Shown: piece after piece, positions 56,923 to 64,000 of the stretch
Layout of the letters: the number at the start of each line of letters is the position of its first letter
How positions within the stretch are numbered: position 1 is the first letter of the stretch
NCBI RefSeq assembly: GCF_000365425.1
Contig: NZ_AQOV01000001.1
Span: forward strand, 2,170,001-2,234,000
From: Methylomonas sp. MK1
GTDB taxonomy: Bacteria; Pseudomonadota; Gammaproteobacteria; Methylococcales; Methylomonadaceae
Reading direction: 5' to 3'
DNA: 64,000 bases
Notes under the pieces: model-generated
What the model was told of the DNA's origin: nothing
Seen by the model: only the letters and a program-made list of their open reading frames with translations
Databases searched by the model: none
Made by a program: the position numbers and the translations under genes

Positions 56923-56965
56923 CCCGGCGTTCAATTCGGATGCTCCGGTTAACTTTACGTTATGC
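56917..56965 (+). other. attC recombination site, short
   Basis: 5' core TTCTAAC (56917-56923), then CCGGCGTTCAATTCGG, and 3' CCGGTTAACTTTACGTTATGC. CCGGCG/CCGG arms; 49 bases, shorter than the other two. It marks the right end of the array, 31 bases before the stop of the convergent udg gene. Confidence 0.85.
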
Positions 56966-56995
56966 GCCAGGACCAACCATTGAAGGCACTTAAAA

Positions 56996-57616
56996 TCAAC
57001 CGGCCATAACACGCTGCCAGGCCGCATGCGCCTGAATGGTTGCCAACGCCGCTTCCAGCAAACTGGCGCCCGGCTGAGTGCGATGCCAGGTGGAGGCACC
57101 GGAGGGATGCGGTAGCGGGATGACGTCGGTGTCGTGGCCGTGAAAATTCAGGCGATGCAGGCCACCGATGACGTCGCTGAGTTTATCGACCGGCAGCATT
57201 TGCTGTATCGCCAACTTGCCGACCGGGATGATCAACTGGGGCTGTAACAGCTCTACTTCCGCTTGCAGCCAAGTCCCGCACTGCTCGATTTCCTGCGAGT
57301 TGGGCACGCGGTCGCCGCCCTTGGGATTTTTACCCGGAAAGCAGCGGCACACCGCCGCCATATACACCCGCTCCCGAAATGAGGCTTCGTCCAGCCCGAT
57401 TTGCGCAAACCATTTAAACATGGTCTTGCCCGCCGTCCAGGCAAATGGCCGGCCGAGCGCGCCTTCCTTGTCGCCCGGCGCCTGGCCGATCAGCAAGATG
57501 GGCGACAACACCGGCTTACCGCTGACCACCGGGCGGACCATGGCCGGGCATCGGCTACAGGCCAGCAGGGTTTGACGATGCTGCTCTAGCAGGTATTGGC
57601 GGTCGCTAAGGTTCAA
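56996..57616 (-). CDS. Uracil-DNA glycosylase superfamily protein (family 4-like, Fe-S)
   Basis: 206 residues from a TTG at 57616 that overlaps the xthA stop as TTGA. It has the motif LLIGQAPGDKEGALGRPFAW (family 4 pattern GEAPGxxE..GxPF with Gln for Glu), TAGKTMFKWF, and the C-terminal HPSGASTWHR. Candidate [4Fe-4S] cysteines are CSRC near the N-terminus, Cys in AVCRCFPGKNP, and EQCGTWL. It removes uracil or related deaminated bases in base excision repair. The co-oriented xthA gene would process the abasic site. A longer TTG start (57643) is possible. Confidence 0.82.
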   Translation of the reverse strand: MNLSDRQYLLEQHRQTLLACSRCPAMVRPVVSGKPVLSPILLIGQAPGDKEGALGRPFAWTAGKTMFKWFAQIGLDEASFRERVYMAAVCRCFPGKNPKGGDRVPNSQEIEQCGTWLQAEVELLQPQLIIPVGKLAIQQMLPVDKLSDVIGGLHRLNFHGHDTDVIPLPHPSGASTWHRTQPGASLLEAALATIQAHAAWQRVMAG

Positions 57617-58377
57617 AGCGCCAGCTCGATGCCGACCGGACAATGATCGGAACCGGTCACGTCCGGCAGAATAAAGGCATCCTTGATCTGACCGGTCAAG
57701 GCCTGACTGGTCAGTACGTAATCAATCCGCCAACCGATGTTGTTGGCGCGGGCATTGGCGCGGTAGCTCCACCAGCTGTAAGCCACAGTATCGGGGTGCA
57801 GATGGCGGAAGCTGTCGATTAGACCTGCTTCAACAAAATTGCTGAAGCCGTCGATCTCGACTTGGGTATAGCCGGCAGACTTGTTGTAGTTGGCTTTGGG
57901 CCGGGCAATGTCGATGGCTTGATGGGCGACGTTGAAATCGCCGCAGGCAATTAGCGGTTTTTGGCTTTGCAGCTTTTGCATGTACGCCAAAAACTCTTTG
58001 TCCCAGGTCTGCCGATAATCCAGTCGCGCCAGGCCGTCGCCGGAGTTGGGCACGTAGACATTCAACAGATAAAACGTTTCGAATTCCGCGACGATGACCC
58101 GGCCTTCTTGGTCGTGCTCGGCGATGCCCATGTCGTGCACCACTTGCAGCGGCGGCTGCCGGCTCAATATCGCCACGCCGGAATAACCCTTGCGGTCGGC
58201 GGAATTGCTGTAAAGATGGTAGCCATCCACGCCTTCAAGGGCTTTTTTGACTTGATCGTCCTGGGCCTTGGTTTCTTGCAGTAGGACGCAATCGGCATCG
58301 AGCGCGGCCAGCGTTTCGGTAAAACCTTTAGTTTGCACGGCACGGATGCCGTTGACATTCCAGGAGATGATTTTCAT
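57613..58377 (-). CDS. xthA: Exodeoxyribonuclease III
   Basis: 254 residues, full length. Motifs of the Mg-dependent AP-endonuclease fold are MKIISWNVNGIRA, LLQETKAQD (catalytic Glu), YVPNSGDG, GDFNVAHQAIDIA, and the terminal SDHCPV with catalytic Asp-His. It cuts DNA at abasic sites and degrades 3' ends. It starts at ATG 58377. Its stop overlaps the uracil-DNA glycosylase start, giving a compact base-excision-repair pair. Confidence 0.96.
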   Translation of the reverse strand: MKIISWNVNGIRAVQTKGFTETLAALDADCVLLQETKAQDDQVKKALEGVDGYHLYSNSADRKGYSGVAILSRQPPLQVVHDMGIAEHDQEGRVIVAEFETFYLLNVYVPNSGDGLARLDYRQTWDKEFLAYMQKLQSQKPLIACGDFNVAHQAIDIARPKANYNKSAGYTQVEIDGFSNFVEAGLIDSFRHLHPDTVAYSWWSYRANARANNIGWRIDYVLTSQALTGQIKDAFILPDVTGSDHCPVGIELAL

Positions 58378-58459
58378 AGACGATTCCGTTTGAATTGACT
58401 GAAGTAGCCGGGTATTTTAGCGGCTTGGCAATTGCCCAGCCACAAAGGAGATCCGGACC

Positions 58460-59864
58460 GTGAAAAACTGGCGCACACGCAAGCCTTGGTCGTCGCTGAA
58501 TGAGGTGGCCACGGAACATCGATTGAACGCAGCCTTGAGTTGGCCCCATCTAATTGCGCTGGGCGTGGGGGCGATTGTCGGCACCGGCATTCTGACCTTG
58601 ATCGGGGTTGGCGCCGCCAAAGCCGGGCCGGCGGTGATTTTGGCGTTTATCATCGCCGGCGTGATTTGCGCCTGCGCAGCCTTGGCTTATGCGGAAATGG
58701 TCACGCTTATGCCTGCCGCCGGCGGCGCTTACACCTATGCGTACATCGTCATCGGCGCGTGGGCGGCCTGGTTTGTGGGTTGGAGTTTGATTTTAGAATA
58801 TTCGCTGGTGGTCAGCGCGGTAGCAGTCGGCTGGTCCGGTTACGCGGCGCCGCTGTTGCAAGAAGGACTAGGCGTGCCGATGCACTGGATGCAAGGCCCG
58901 GAACTGGGCGGGCTGATCAACCTGCCGGCCATTTTCATCATCCTGGTCGTCACCGCGCTACTGCTAGTCGGCACCAAGGAAAGCGCCAGCGTTAATGCCC
59001 TATTGGTGGTGGTAAAGCTCACCGCTTTGCTGGTGTTTATCGCGCTGGTGTTGCCGCTGTTGAACGTCGCCCATTTTCAGCCCTTCATGCCGTTTGGCTT
59101 CATCAAGACCCTGGGTGCGGACGGCGTGGAGCGCGGGGTGATGGCCTCGGCAGCCATCATCTTTTTCGCCTTTTACGGCTTCGATGCGATTGCCACTGCC
59201 GCCGAGGAAACCCGTAATCCAGACCGCGATTTGGCGCTGGGCATTGTCGGTTCGATGCTGATCTGCGTCCTGATTTATGTCGTCGTGGCGGTGGCGGCGC
59301 TGGGTGCTTTGGATTATCAGCGCTTCGCCGACAGCCCGGAACCCTTAGCGCTGATTTTGCGCGAGTTGGGCAAACCCAACGCCGCACGCTGGTTGGCGGC
59401 ATCCGCGGTAATTGCTTTGCCGACCGTGGTGCTGGCGTTTTTCTATGGGCAAAGCCGGATTTTCTTTGCGATGGCCCGCGACGGTTTGTTGCCGCGCGGT
59501 CTGGCCAAGGTCTCGCACCGCGGCATGCCGGTGCGCACCGTGTTATTTACCGCCGTCATAGTCAGTATTATCGCCGGCCTATTTCCCTTGGCCGAGATCG
59601 CCGCACTGGCCAATGCCGGCACTTTGCTGGCCTTTATCACGGTGTCGGTCTGTATGCTGCTATTGCGGCGCAGGCAGCCGGGATTGGTTCGGAAATTTTC
59701 GGCACCCATGGCCTGGGTTCACCGGACCGATTGCGATAATCGGCTGCCTGTATCTATTTATTAGCCTGCCGACTACCACCCAGCTGTATTTTCTGTTCTG
59801 GAATTTGATAGGGGTTGCGGTCTATTACTGGTATGGCTCGCGGCAAACCGCAAAGACGGGCTAA
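58460..59864 (+). pseudogene. APC-family amino-acid permease, frameshifted near its 3' end
   Basis: GTG start at 58460 with AAAGGAG 9 bases upstream. The first frame runs to 59764 (434 residues) with 11 membrane helices, including the APC start RLNAALSWPHLIALGVGAIV, GTGILTLIGVGAAKAGPAVI and AFYGFDAIATAAEETRNPDR. It then ends in 13 non-membrane residues. The next frame carries GPIAIIGCLYLFISLPT and a final helix to 59864. Deleting one base near 59722 (GTTCACC to GTTACC) joins them into a 467-residue protein of normal length. Either a recent inactivation of the last helix or a sequence error. Confidence 0.8.
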
Positions 59865-59920
59865 TACCTGCCTTTGCTCTAGTTCAGTTATGGAGGGGAC
59901 TTCTGAAAATTAAAAAACCT

Positions 59921-60010
59921 CCTTCTCCCTCCGGGAGAAGGTTGGGATGAGGGGAATAAAACCAATTATTTACATCCATCAGCCTAGCCCTCTCCCAGAG
60001 GGAGAGGGCT
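59921..60010. repeat. Palindromic dispersed repeat, copy 2
   Basis: CTTCTCCCTCCGGGAGAAGG, TTGGGATGAGGGG, AATTATTTACATCCATCAGC and CTAGCCCTCTCCCAGAGGGAG: the same plan and much the same sequence as the copy at 53111, in the same orientation. It lies between the permease and the thioredoxin-fold gene. Confidence 0.9.
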
Positions 60011-60032
60011 GTTTATAGCTTCCCTAGAGACA

Positions 60033-60521
60033 TCACATCTTCAACTTACTGAATTGCGCTTCGAATTCTTCCAGCGACATCGCCCCGCTCTTTCCCACAC
60101 GCTGATGGCCAGCGTCGAAGAAATAAGTTCTGGGTAATTCGCCGTACCAGGCCGGGTCGATTTCGTAACGCAGCTTTTCCGGATTGTCCGAAGCAAACGC
60201 CCAGTTCTCCAGCCCGCCCAACTTGTGGCTATCAATAATCCGCTTAATCTCCGGCAAGGCTTCCGCGTCATCTGTGGCTAACATGACGATTTTCAAAGCC
60301 GGATGTTTCTCATGCAGTTTACCTAGGATGTCCATGTCCTTCAGACAGGATGGACAATCCACCGACCAGATCGCCAGCATTAAAGGCTGATTGGGGCTTG
60401 CCGCCAAAATCTGTTGGTAACTGCCGGGGATGAAGGGTTTTATTTCGACCTGATCCGCCCAAACCGCGTTACTGCCAATTAGGTTTAAAGCTAGACCAAC
60501 CAGAATGGTTCTTATGTTCAT
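60033..60521 (-). CDS. Periplasmic thioredoxin-fold protein (TlpA-like)
   Basis: 162 residues. Signal peptide about 1-22 (ending NAVWA/DQ). A thioredoxin-like fold with the redox pair CPSC at 56-59 (AIWSVDCPSCLKDM), then PALKIVMLATDDAEA and GELPRTYFFDAGHQ with the conserved cis-Pro (LP). The position of CPSC and the missing cytochrome partner suggest a TlpA/ResA-like reductase. The redox partner is unknown. Convergent with the permease. Confidence 0.85.
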   Translation of the reverse strand: MNIRTILVGLALNLIGSNAVWADQVEIKPFIPGSYQQILAASPNQPLMLAIWSVDCPSCLKDMDILGKLHEKHPALKIVMLATDDAEALPEIKRIIDSHKLGGLENWAFASDNPEKLRYEIDPAWYGELPRTYFFDAGHQRVGKSGAMSLEEFEAQFSKLKM

Positions 60522-61139
60522 AGTATCCTTATTAAATAAGCTGCTATCGCAGGCCGATTGTAGACATCAAAATCAGCAAGCACCTTAACGCCAGTTAGGA
60601 CGACATTCAAGCCTAAACGGAGGATGTGACGACAAAGTTGCTGTCGTCTAAATCCAATCCACGGAACATCGTTTTTTAACATAGTTTTATTTTTTGTTTC
60701 TGCATGCCTGACCCTTTGTGACTAGACACTTAATAATTTCACTACGCAAGCACCTCAATCTTTTATAAGCCGGTGTGCACATCAAATTGTTGAAAATATT
60801 TAACTATTCAGCATCTTGTAAATATCTCGCTGGTTTAAAGGATATGGGTCCCAAGCATAGTGTCTTGGAATAACGAGGCGTATCACCCAAAAAAAACCAA
60901 AAAATCAGTCAAATAACACAGTTTATTAAAAATAAGCCGCAACTATTAATTATTTATCAATAAAATCAAAGCCATTTAATCTTGGCCCCAATCTTGCCGG
61001 AATTTCGGAATATCTTTTATCCGGAAAACCTGTTGGCTATCAGCAAGATCAAGCTCTGAGAATCGCTAAAAGTGATTAGATCAGAAGGCTAAAAAACTTA
61101 GCAATAATCCAGAAATAATAATTACAACCGAGATTAAAC
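60522..61139. other. AT-rich region upstream of the TonB receptor
   Basis: A 618-base gap without a recognisable gene. It is AT-rich over 60880-61135, with runs such as AAAAAAAACC and TTATTAAAAATAAG. Small palindromes TTATT-TATC-AATAA near 60951 and CCAAG/CTTGG (60851-60868) are visible. I do not see a Fur box of the classical GATAATGATAATCATTATC type or a riboswitch motif. It probably carries the receptor promoter and regulator sites. Confidence 0.4.
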
Positions 61140-63662
61140 GTGAAAAATCAATCCGAAACACTTGAGAAATCAGCACATCATAGATTGCCGATGCGTTCTT
61201 TATTGTCTACTGCTGTTCTGCTGGCCATTACCAGCAATTTAGCCATCGCTGAAACACAGAAGAAAAGTACTGGCGACGCGACGAAACATGCGGCAAAAAA
61301 TGCAGAAGCTTCCAAGCCAACGGACCAGTCCATTGTTAGCGATAGCCAAACAGCATCAAAACTAGTGTCGTCGGAAACTCCTGCCGCGGGCAGTAACACC
61401 AAAGACGAGGTGATGGAAGAAATGGTGATCACCGGTGAAGTGGCGAAAGACTCGCATTTCACCTCGCCATCCACCCGCTTATCACGCGCCGAAATTGAAC
61501 GGCAAAACGCCCAAACCACTGAAGAAGCCGTTAAGTACCAACCCAGCTTGCAAATTCGCCAACGCTACATCGGCGACCCCAATGGCGTATTGGGTATCCG
61601 TGGTGCTGACATGTTCTCAACGGCCAGAAACATGGTTTACGCCGACGGCCTACCCCTGCACAATCAACTGCAAGCTTCTTTCAACGGTGCGCCGCGCTGG
61701 TCCATGGTGGGCCCAAACGAAATCGACGCGGTTGACGTAGTTTACGGTCCTTTTTCCGCGGAATACAGCGGCAACTCTATCGGTGGTGTGGTAAATATCA
61801 AAACTCACATGCCGATGAAAGAAGAGTACTACGGAGAAACCAGCTACTTCGTGCAGCCTTGGGAGAACATTGGCGCGGATAGCGGCACCTTTGACGGCAA
61901 TCGGCAATATTTCTCGTACGGCAACCGCCTGGATAAATGGTCGGCGCTGCTTTCCTATAATCGCTTGGAAGCGGAAAGCCAGCCGATGAGTTACTTCATC
62001 GATAATACCGGTTTGCGCAATCCTACCGGCGTAACGACCGCAGTAAATGGCGCAGTACCGACACTGGACACCCGCGGCACTCCCAGTTACATCTACGGTG
62101 ACACTGGCCCTGAATTGGTCAATACAGACTTGGTTAAACTTAAAGTAGGTTACGACATCACGCCGGATTTGCAGGCCATCTTTACCGGTGCGTTCGAGGA
62201 ACGTACCCGCAAATCCGAAAAACCGCGCAATTATCTGACCTCTGCAAACGGCAACGCTTATTACGGCGATAACAATAACAACTCTCGTGACGCCGTTTAT
62301 GGGGGAAGAGCGTTCAACGTGTTGAACAGCGGCTTCGGGCCGTCCGATGACGAAAGGCAAACCATGCAAATCGGCATGCAGGTTAAAGGCGCCATCACCG
62401 ACACCTGGGATATCGACACCACGTTCAGCTACTTGGATGTAATCAAAGACGAGCGCAGAACCGCTTTTTTTAATCCCGACGATCCGCGCAACCAAAACAC
62501 GGGCCAGTTGCAAGTGTTTGACGACTTCAATTGGAAAAACTACGACCTGAAATTGAGCACCCGGGAGTTTTTAGGCTGGAAGCCGTTGGAGTTCTTGGGT
62601 GGTTACCACTTCGACAACTACAACATGAACTTCAAACAGTTCTCCTATAACAGCTATTCAGCCGATCAGATAGGCTCAGAAACCATAGGTCGGCGCAATC
62701 AAGGCGAAGTAACCACCAATGCTATGTTTGGTCAGTTCGCGTATCACTTTGCGCCAGACTGGGATTTGACATTGGGCGCGCGTTACGAATGGTGGCTGGC
62801 GTCAAGTGGCGTGGGTTCTAACCGTGCATTGTCAGATCGTAGCGACGATGCCATCTCCCCGAAAGCATCGTTGGGATTTGAGCCGTCCAATTGGAAATTC
62901 CGTTATTCGTTTGGTCGCGCCTACCGCTTCCCGGTCATCGCCGAGATGTATCAAAACCTGCAATCGCCGACAAGCATAACAACAGCTAACGCCAACCTAA
63001 AAGCGGAGGACGGCTGGCATCATAACTTCATGATCGAATACGGATTGGATAACGGTTACGTGCGGGTCAATGTGTTCCGCGACGATATTCGCAATACCAT
63101 CCAACAGGTTAGACGCGCAACCGGCATCCTGACAGAGAATGCCTTCCAAAACATTCCCGCCACCAGCACTACCGGCGTGGAGTTGGTGTATGACCAGGCT
63201 CGTGTTCTCGATTCTGACTTCGATCTTAATTTCAACGCTACCTGGATGAACGCTATTGTGGAAGACGGCGGGCCGGACATTAACTTTCAAGAAGCGGATG
63301 GCTCGCTCACTCGCTTTAACCTGACCGGCAAAGAACGTATCCGCTTGCCGGAATGGCGTTTTAATGCGCTGGCGACCTATCATGTGAACGAAGCACTGGA
63401 TGTCTCGATGGCGGGCCGGTATACCAGCGACTCATACAACGATATCGATAACAAAGATCACGTCAACAATGTATTCGGCGCGCAAGACGGATTTTTCTTC
63501 CTGGACTTCAAAACCAGTTACCGCTTCAAATACGATTTGCTCGGTAAACCCGCGAAAAGTCGCATCTCATTCGGTATCAACAACCTGACGGACAAAACGG
63601 CTTATGTGTTCCATCCTTATCCACAAAGAACGTTCTTTCTTGAAGGCGCAATAAGTTTCTAG
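61140..63662 (+). CDS. TonB-dependent outer-membrane receptor
   Basis: 840 residues from a GTG at 61140. Signal peptide about 17-37 (RSLLSTAVLLAITSNLAIA), a Lys/Ser/Ala-rich stretch, a TonB-box-like EEMVITGEV (about 97-105), a plug domain (about 110-240) and a beta barrel ending in RTFFLEGAISF, a C-terminal Phe. The usual Val/Leu-rich TonB interaction motif follows the linker. No STN domain, so no Fec-type signalling. The barrel repeats (SFGRAYRFPVIAEMYQNLQS; GINNLTDKTAYVFHPYPQRT) match the wider TBDT family. Substrate unknown. The 58-base structured region after the stop may be its terminator. Confidence 0.92.
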   Translation: MKNQSETLEKSAHHRLPMRSLLSTAVLLAITSNLAIAETQKKSTGDATKHAAKNAEASKPTDQSIVSDSQTASKLVSSETPAAGSNTKDEVMEEMVITGEVAKDSHFTSPSTRLSRAEIERQNAQTTEEAVKYQPSLQIRQRYIGDPNGVLGIRGADMFSTARNMVYADGLPLHNQLQASFNGAPRWSMVGPNEIDAVDVVYGPFSAEYSGNSIGGVVNIKTHMPMKEEYYGETSYFVQPWENIGADSGTFDGNRQYFSYGNRLDKWSALLSYNRLEAESQPMSYFIDNTGLRNPTGVTTAVNGAVPTLDTRGTPSYIYGDTGPELVNTDLVKLKVGYDITPDLQAIFTGAFEERTRKSEKPRNYLTSANGNAYYGDNNNNSRDAVYGGRAFNVLNSGFGPSDDERQTMQIGMQVKGAITDTWDIDTTFSYLDVIKDERRTAFFNPDDPRNQNTGQLQVFDDFNWKNYDLKLSTREFLGWKPLEFLGGYHFDNYNMNFKQFSYNSYSADQIGSETIGRRNQGEVTTNAMFGQFAYHFAPDWDLTLGARYEWWLASSGVGSNRALSDRSDDAISPKASLGFEPSNWKFRYSFGRAYRFPVIAEMYQNLQSPTSITTANANLKAEDGWHHNFMIEYGLDNGYVRVNVFRDDIRNTIQQVRRATGILTENAFQNIPATSTTGVELVYDQARVLDSDFDLNFNATWMNAIVEDGGPDINFQEADGSLTRFNLTGKERIRLPEWRFNALATYHVNEALDVSMAGRYTSDSYNDIDNKDHVNNVFGAQDGFFFLDFKTSYRFKYDLLGKPAKSRISFGINNLTDKTAYVFHPYPQRTFFLEGAISF

Positions 63663-63673
63663 TGATGAAAACG

Positions 63674-63731
63674 GCCAGTATCTATGACGTCCAAGTCTTA
63701 CTGACTTGGTTCGCGTTCTTTAGATACTGGC
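63674..63731. terminator. Nested stem-loop after the TonB receptor
   Basis: Outer arms GCCAGTATCTA (63674-63684) and TAGATACTGGC (63721-63731), 11 bp; inner arms CCAAGT (63691-63696) and ACTTGG (63704-63709). It starts 12 bases after the stop codon. No T run, but the position fits a 3'-end structure. Confidence 0.5.
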
Positions 63732-63846
63732 TTCAACGATCAGCAAGTGTAAATGCGGAAATTTACCCTGGTATATTTCCGGTCTCGAAACTCCCGGACA
63801 CAAGGCTTTAGCGAATTATTAACCCGGCCTTTAAACTCCCTGTAGC

Positions 63847-63930
63847 CGTCAGTCCCGCAAAAGCGGGAGCCGTTAGGCCGCGTAACGAATCCAGCATTAT
63901 TACTGGGCTCCCGCCCGCAGGGGAACGACG
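63847..63930. repeat. REP-like palindrome, copy 2
   Basis: CGTCAGTCCCGC and GCGGGAGCC with loop AAAA (hairpin 63853-63868), then AATCCAG and TACTGGGCTCCCGC and a final GGGAACGACG. It is the reverse-orientation relative of the copy at 53232. Nothing else is recognised in 63663-64000. Confidence 0.8.
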
Positions 63931-64000
63931 ATATTTAAGTGCATGATCAGCTAGCAACAGCTCTTTACGCCTTGCAGAGCTTATTTGAGGAATCTGAAAG

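Larger units (their letters stand above)
54823..56965 (+). mobile_element. CALIN: integron cassette array without integrase
   Basis: Five genes in one orientation, three of them clearly separated by attC sites (55727, 56239, 56917), a probable site at 54823 and a degenerate one near 55120. No intI gene exists in the window. Cassette contents: small membrane protein; unknown 173-residue protein; four-helix membrane protein; addiction antitoxin plus RelE/ParE toxin. It lies between the MacAB outer-membrane gene and the udg-xthA pair. Confidence 0.88.

Noticed and set aside
60522..61139. Cobalamin riboswitch or Fur box before the TonB receptor
   Set aside because: Looked for the conserved cobalamin-box bases and the 19-bp Fur inverted repeat; neither is present in recognisable form.
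61650..62513. 287-codon open frame on the minus strand inside the TonB receptor gene
   Set aside because: Shadow of the barrel region: composition is that of reversed coding sequence, with no ribosome binding site and no family.

Overview
The window looks like the chromosome of a gammaproteobacterium, most likely a methanotroph close to Methylomonas. This is inferred from gene content and protein style: a DUF4912/GH57 and GlgX glycogen cluster, hslVU followed by DUF971 and ubiE-J-B, several FecI/FecR/TonB-receptor and efflux systems, and a DcaP-type porin. No methane-oxidation gene is present, so the genus is a guess. Most of the sequence is ordinary, densely packed chromosome, interrupted by several accessory patches.

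Layout. 1-3.2 kb: glycogen/alpha-glucan genes (start of a GH57 gene, DUF4912, glgX). 3.3-4.1 kb: a decayed type VI effector (Tae4) with its immunity gene (Tai4). 4.1-7.1 kb: a three-gene von Willebrand A (vWA) operon. 7.2-8.4 kb: pgk. 8.7-12.0 kb: a large LRR-Roc-COR (Roco) GTPase. 12.3-18.7 kb: an RND efflux operon under a CerR-type TetR repressor with twin palindromic operators. 19.5-24.7 kb: FecI-FecR-TonB receptor-PepSY iron-uptake unit. 24.8-30.6 kb: CDF metal exporter, D,D-carboxypeptidase, slyX, a small acidic protein, a P-loop protein, metA, guaD and a secreted protein. 30.8-36.7 kb: hslVU, DUF971, ubiE, an intruding Uma2 nuclease gene, ubiJ and ubiB. 36.9-38.2 kb: an AT-rich unknown gene and two head-to-head structured repeats. 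38.3-45.8 kb: gspA/gspB-like genes, a DcaP-like porin, a haem lipoprotein and glnE. 45.9-47.8 kb: an RNase T2 gene split by an IS3-family element. 47.9-54.7 kb: a phospholipase D-like protein and a MacA-MacB-outer-membrane-factor exporter. 54.8-57.0 kb: an array of integron gene cassettes with attC sites but no integrase (CALIN), including a toxin-antitoxin cassette. 57.0-60.5 kb: a uracil-DNA glycosylase and exonuclease III pair, a frameshifted amino-acid permease and a periplasmic thioredoxin-fold protein. 61.1-63.7 kb: a second TonB-dependent receptor.

The strongest unusual signals are: (1) the CALIN, whose three clear attC sites share TCAA and GGTTARCTYTACGTT core sequences; (2) the inverted pair of structured repeats, whose helices are kept while their sequences differ and whose capping loops change from UUCG to UACG, as expected of a selected RNA fold; (3) the IS3 insertion, whose removal with one 3-bp target duplication exactly restores the RNase T2 reading frame; (4) the Roco protein with near-identical LRR units and a Cys-pair module; and (5) the effector/immunity remnant far from any type VI locus.

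I see no rRNA, tRNA or CRISPR array. No database search was possible; family names rest on motif recognition.
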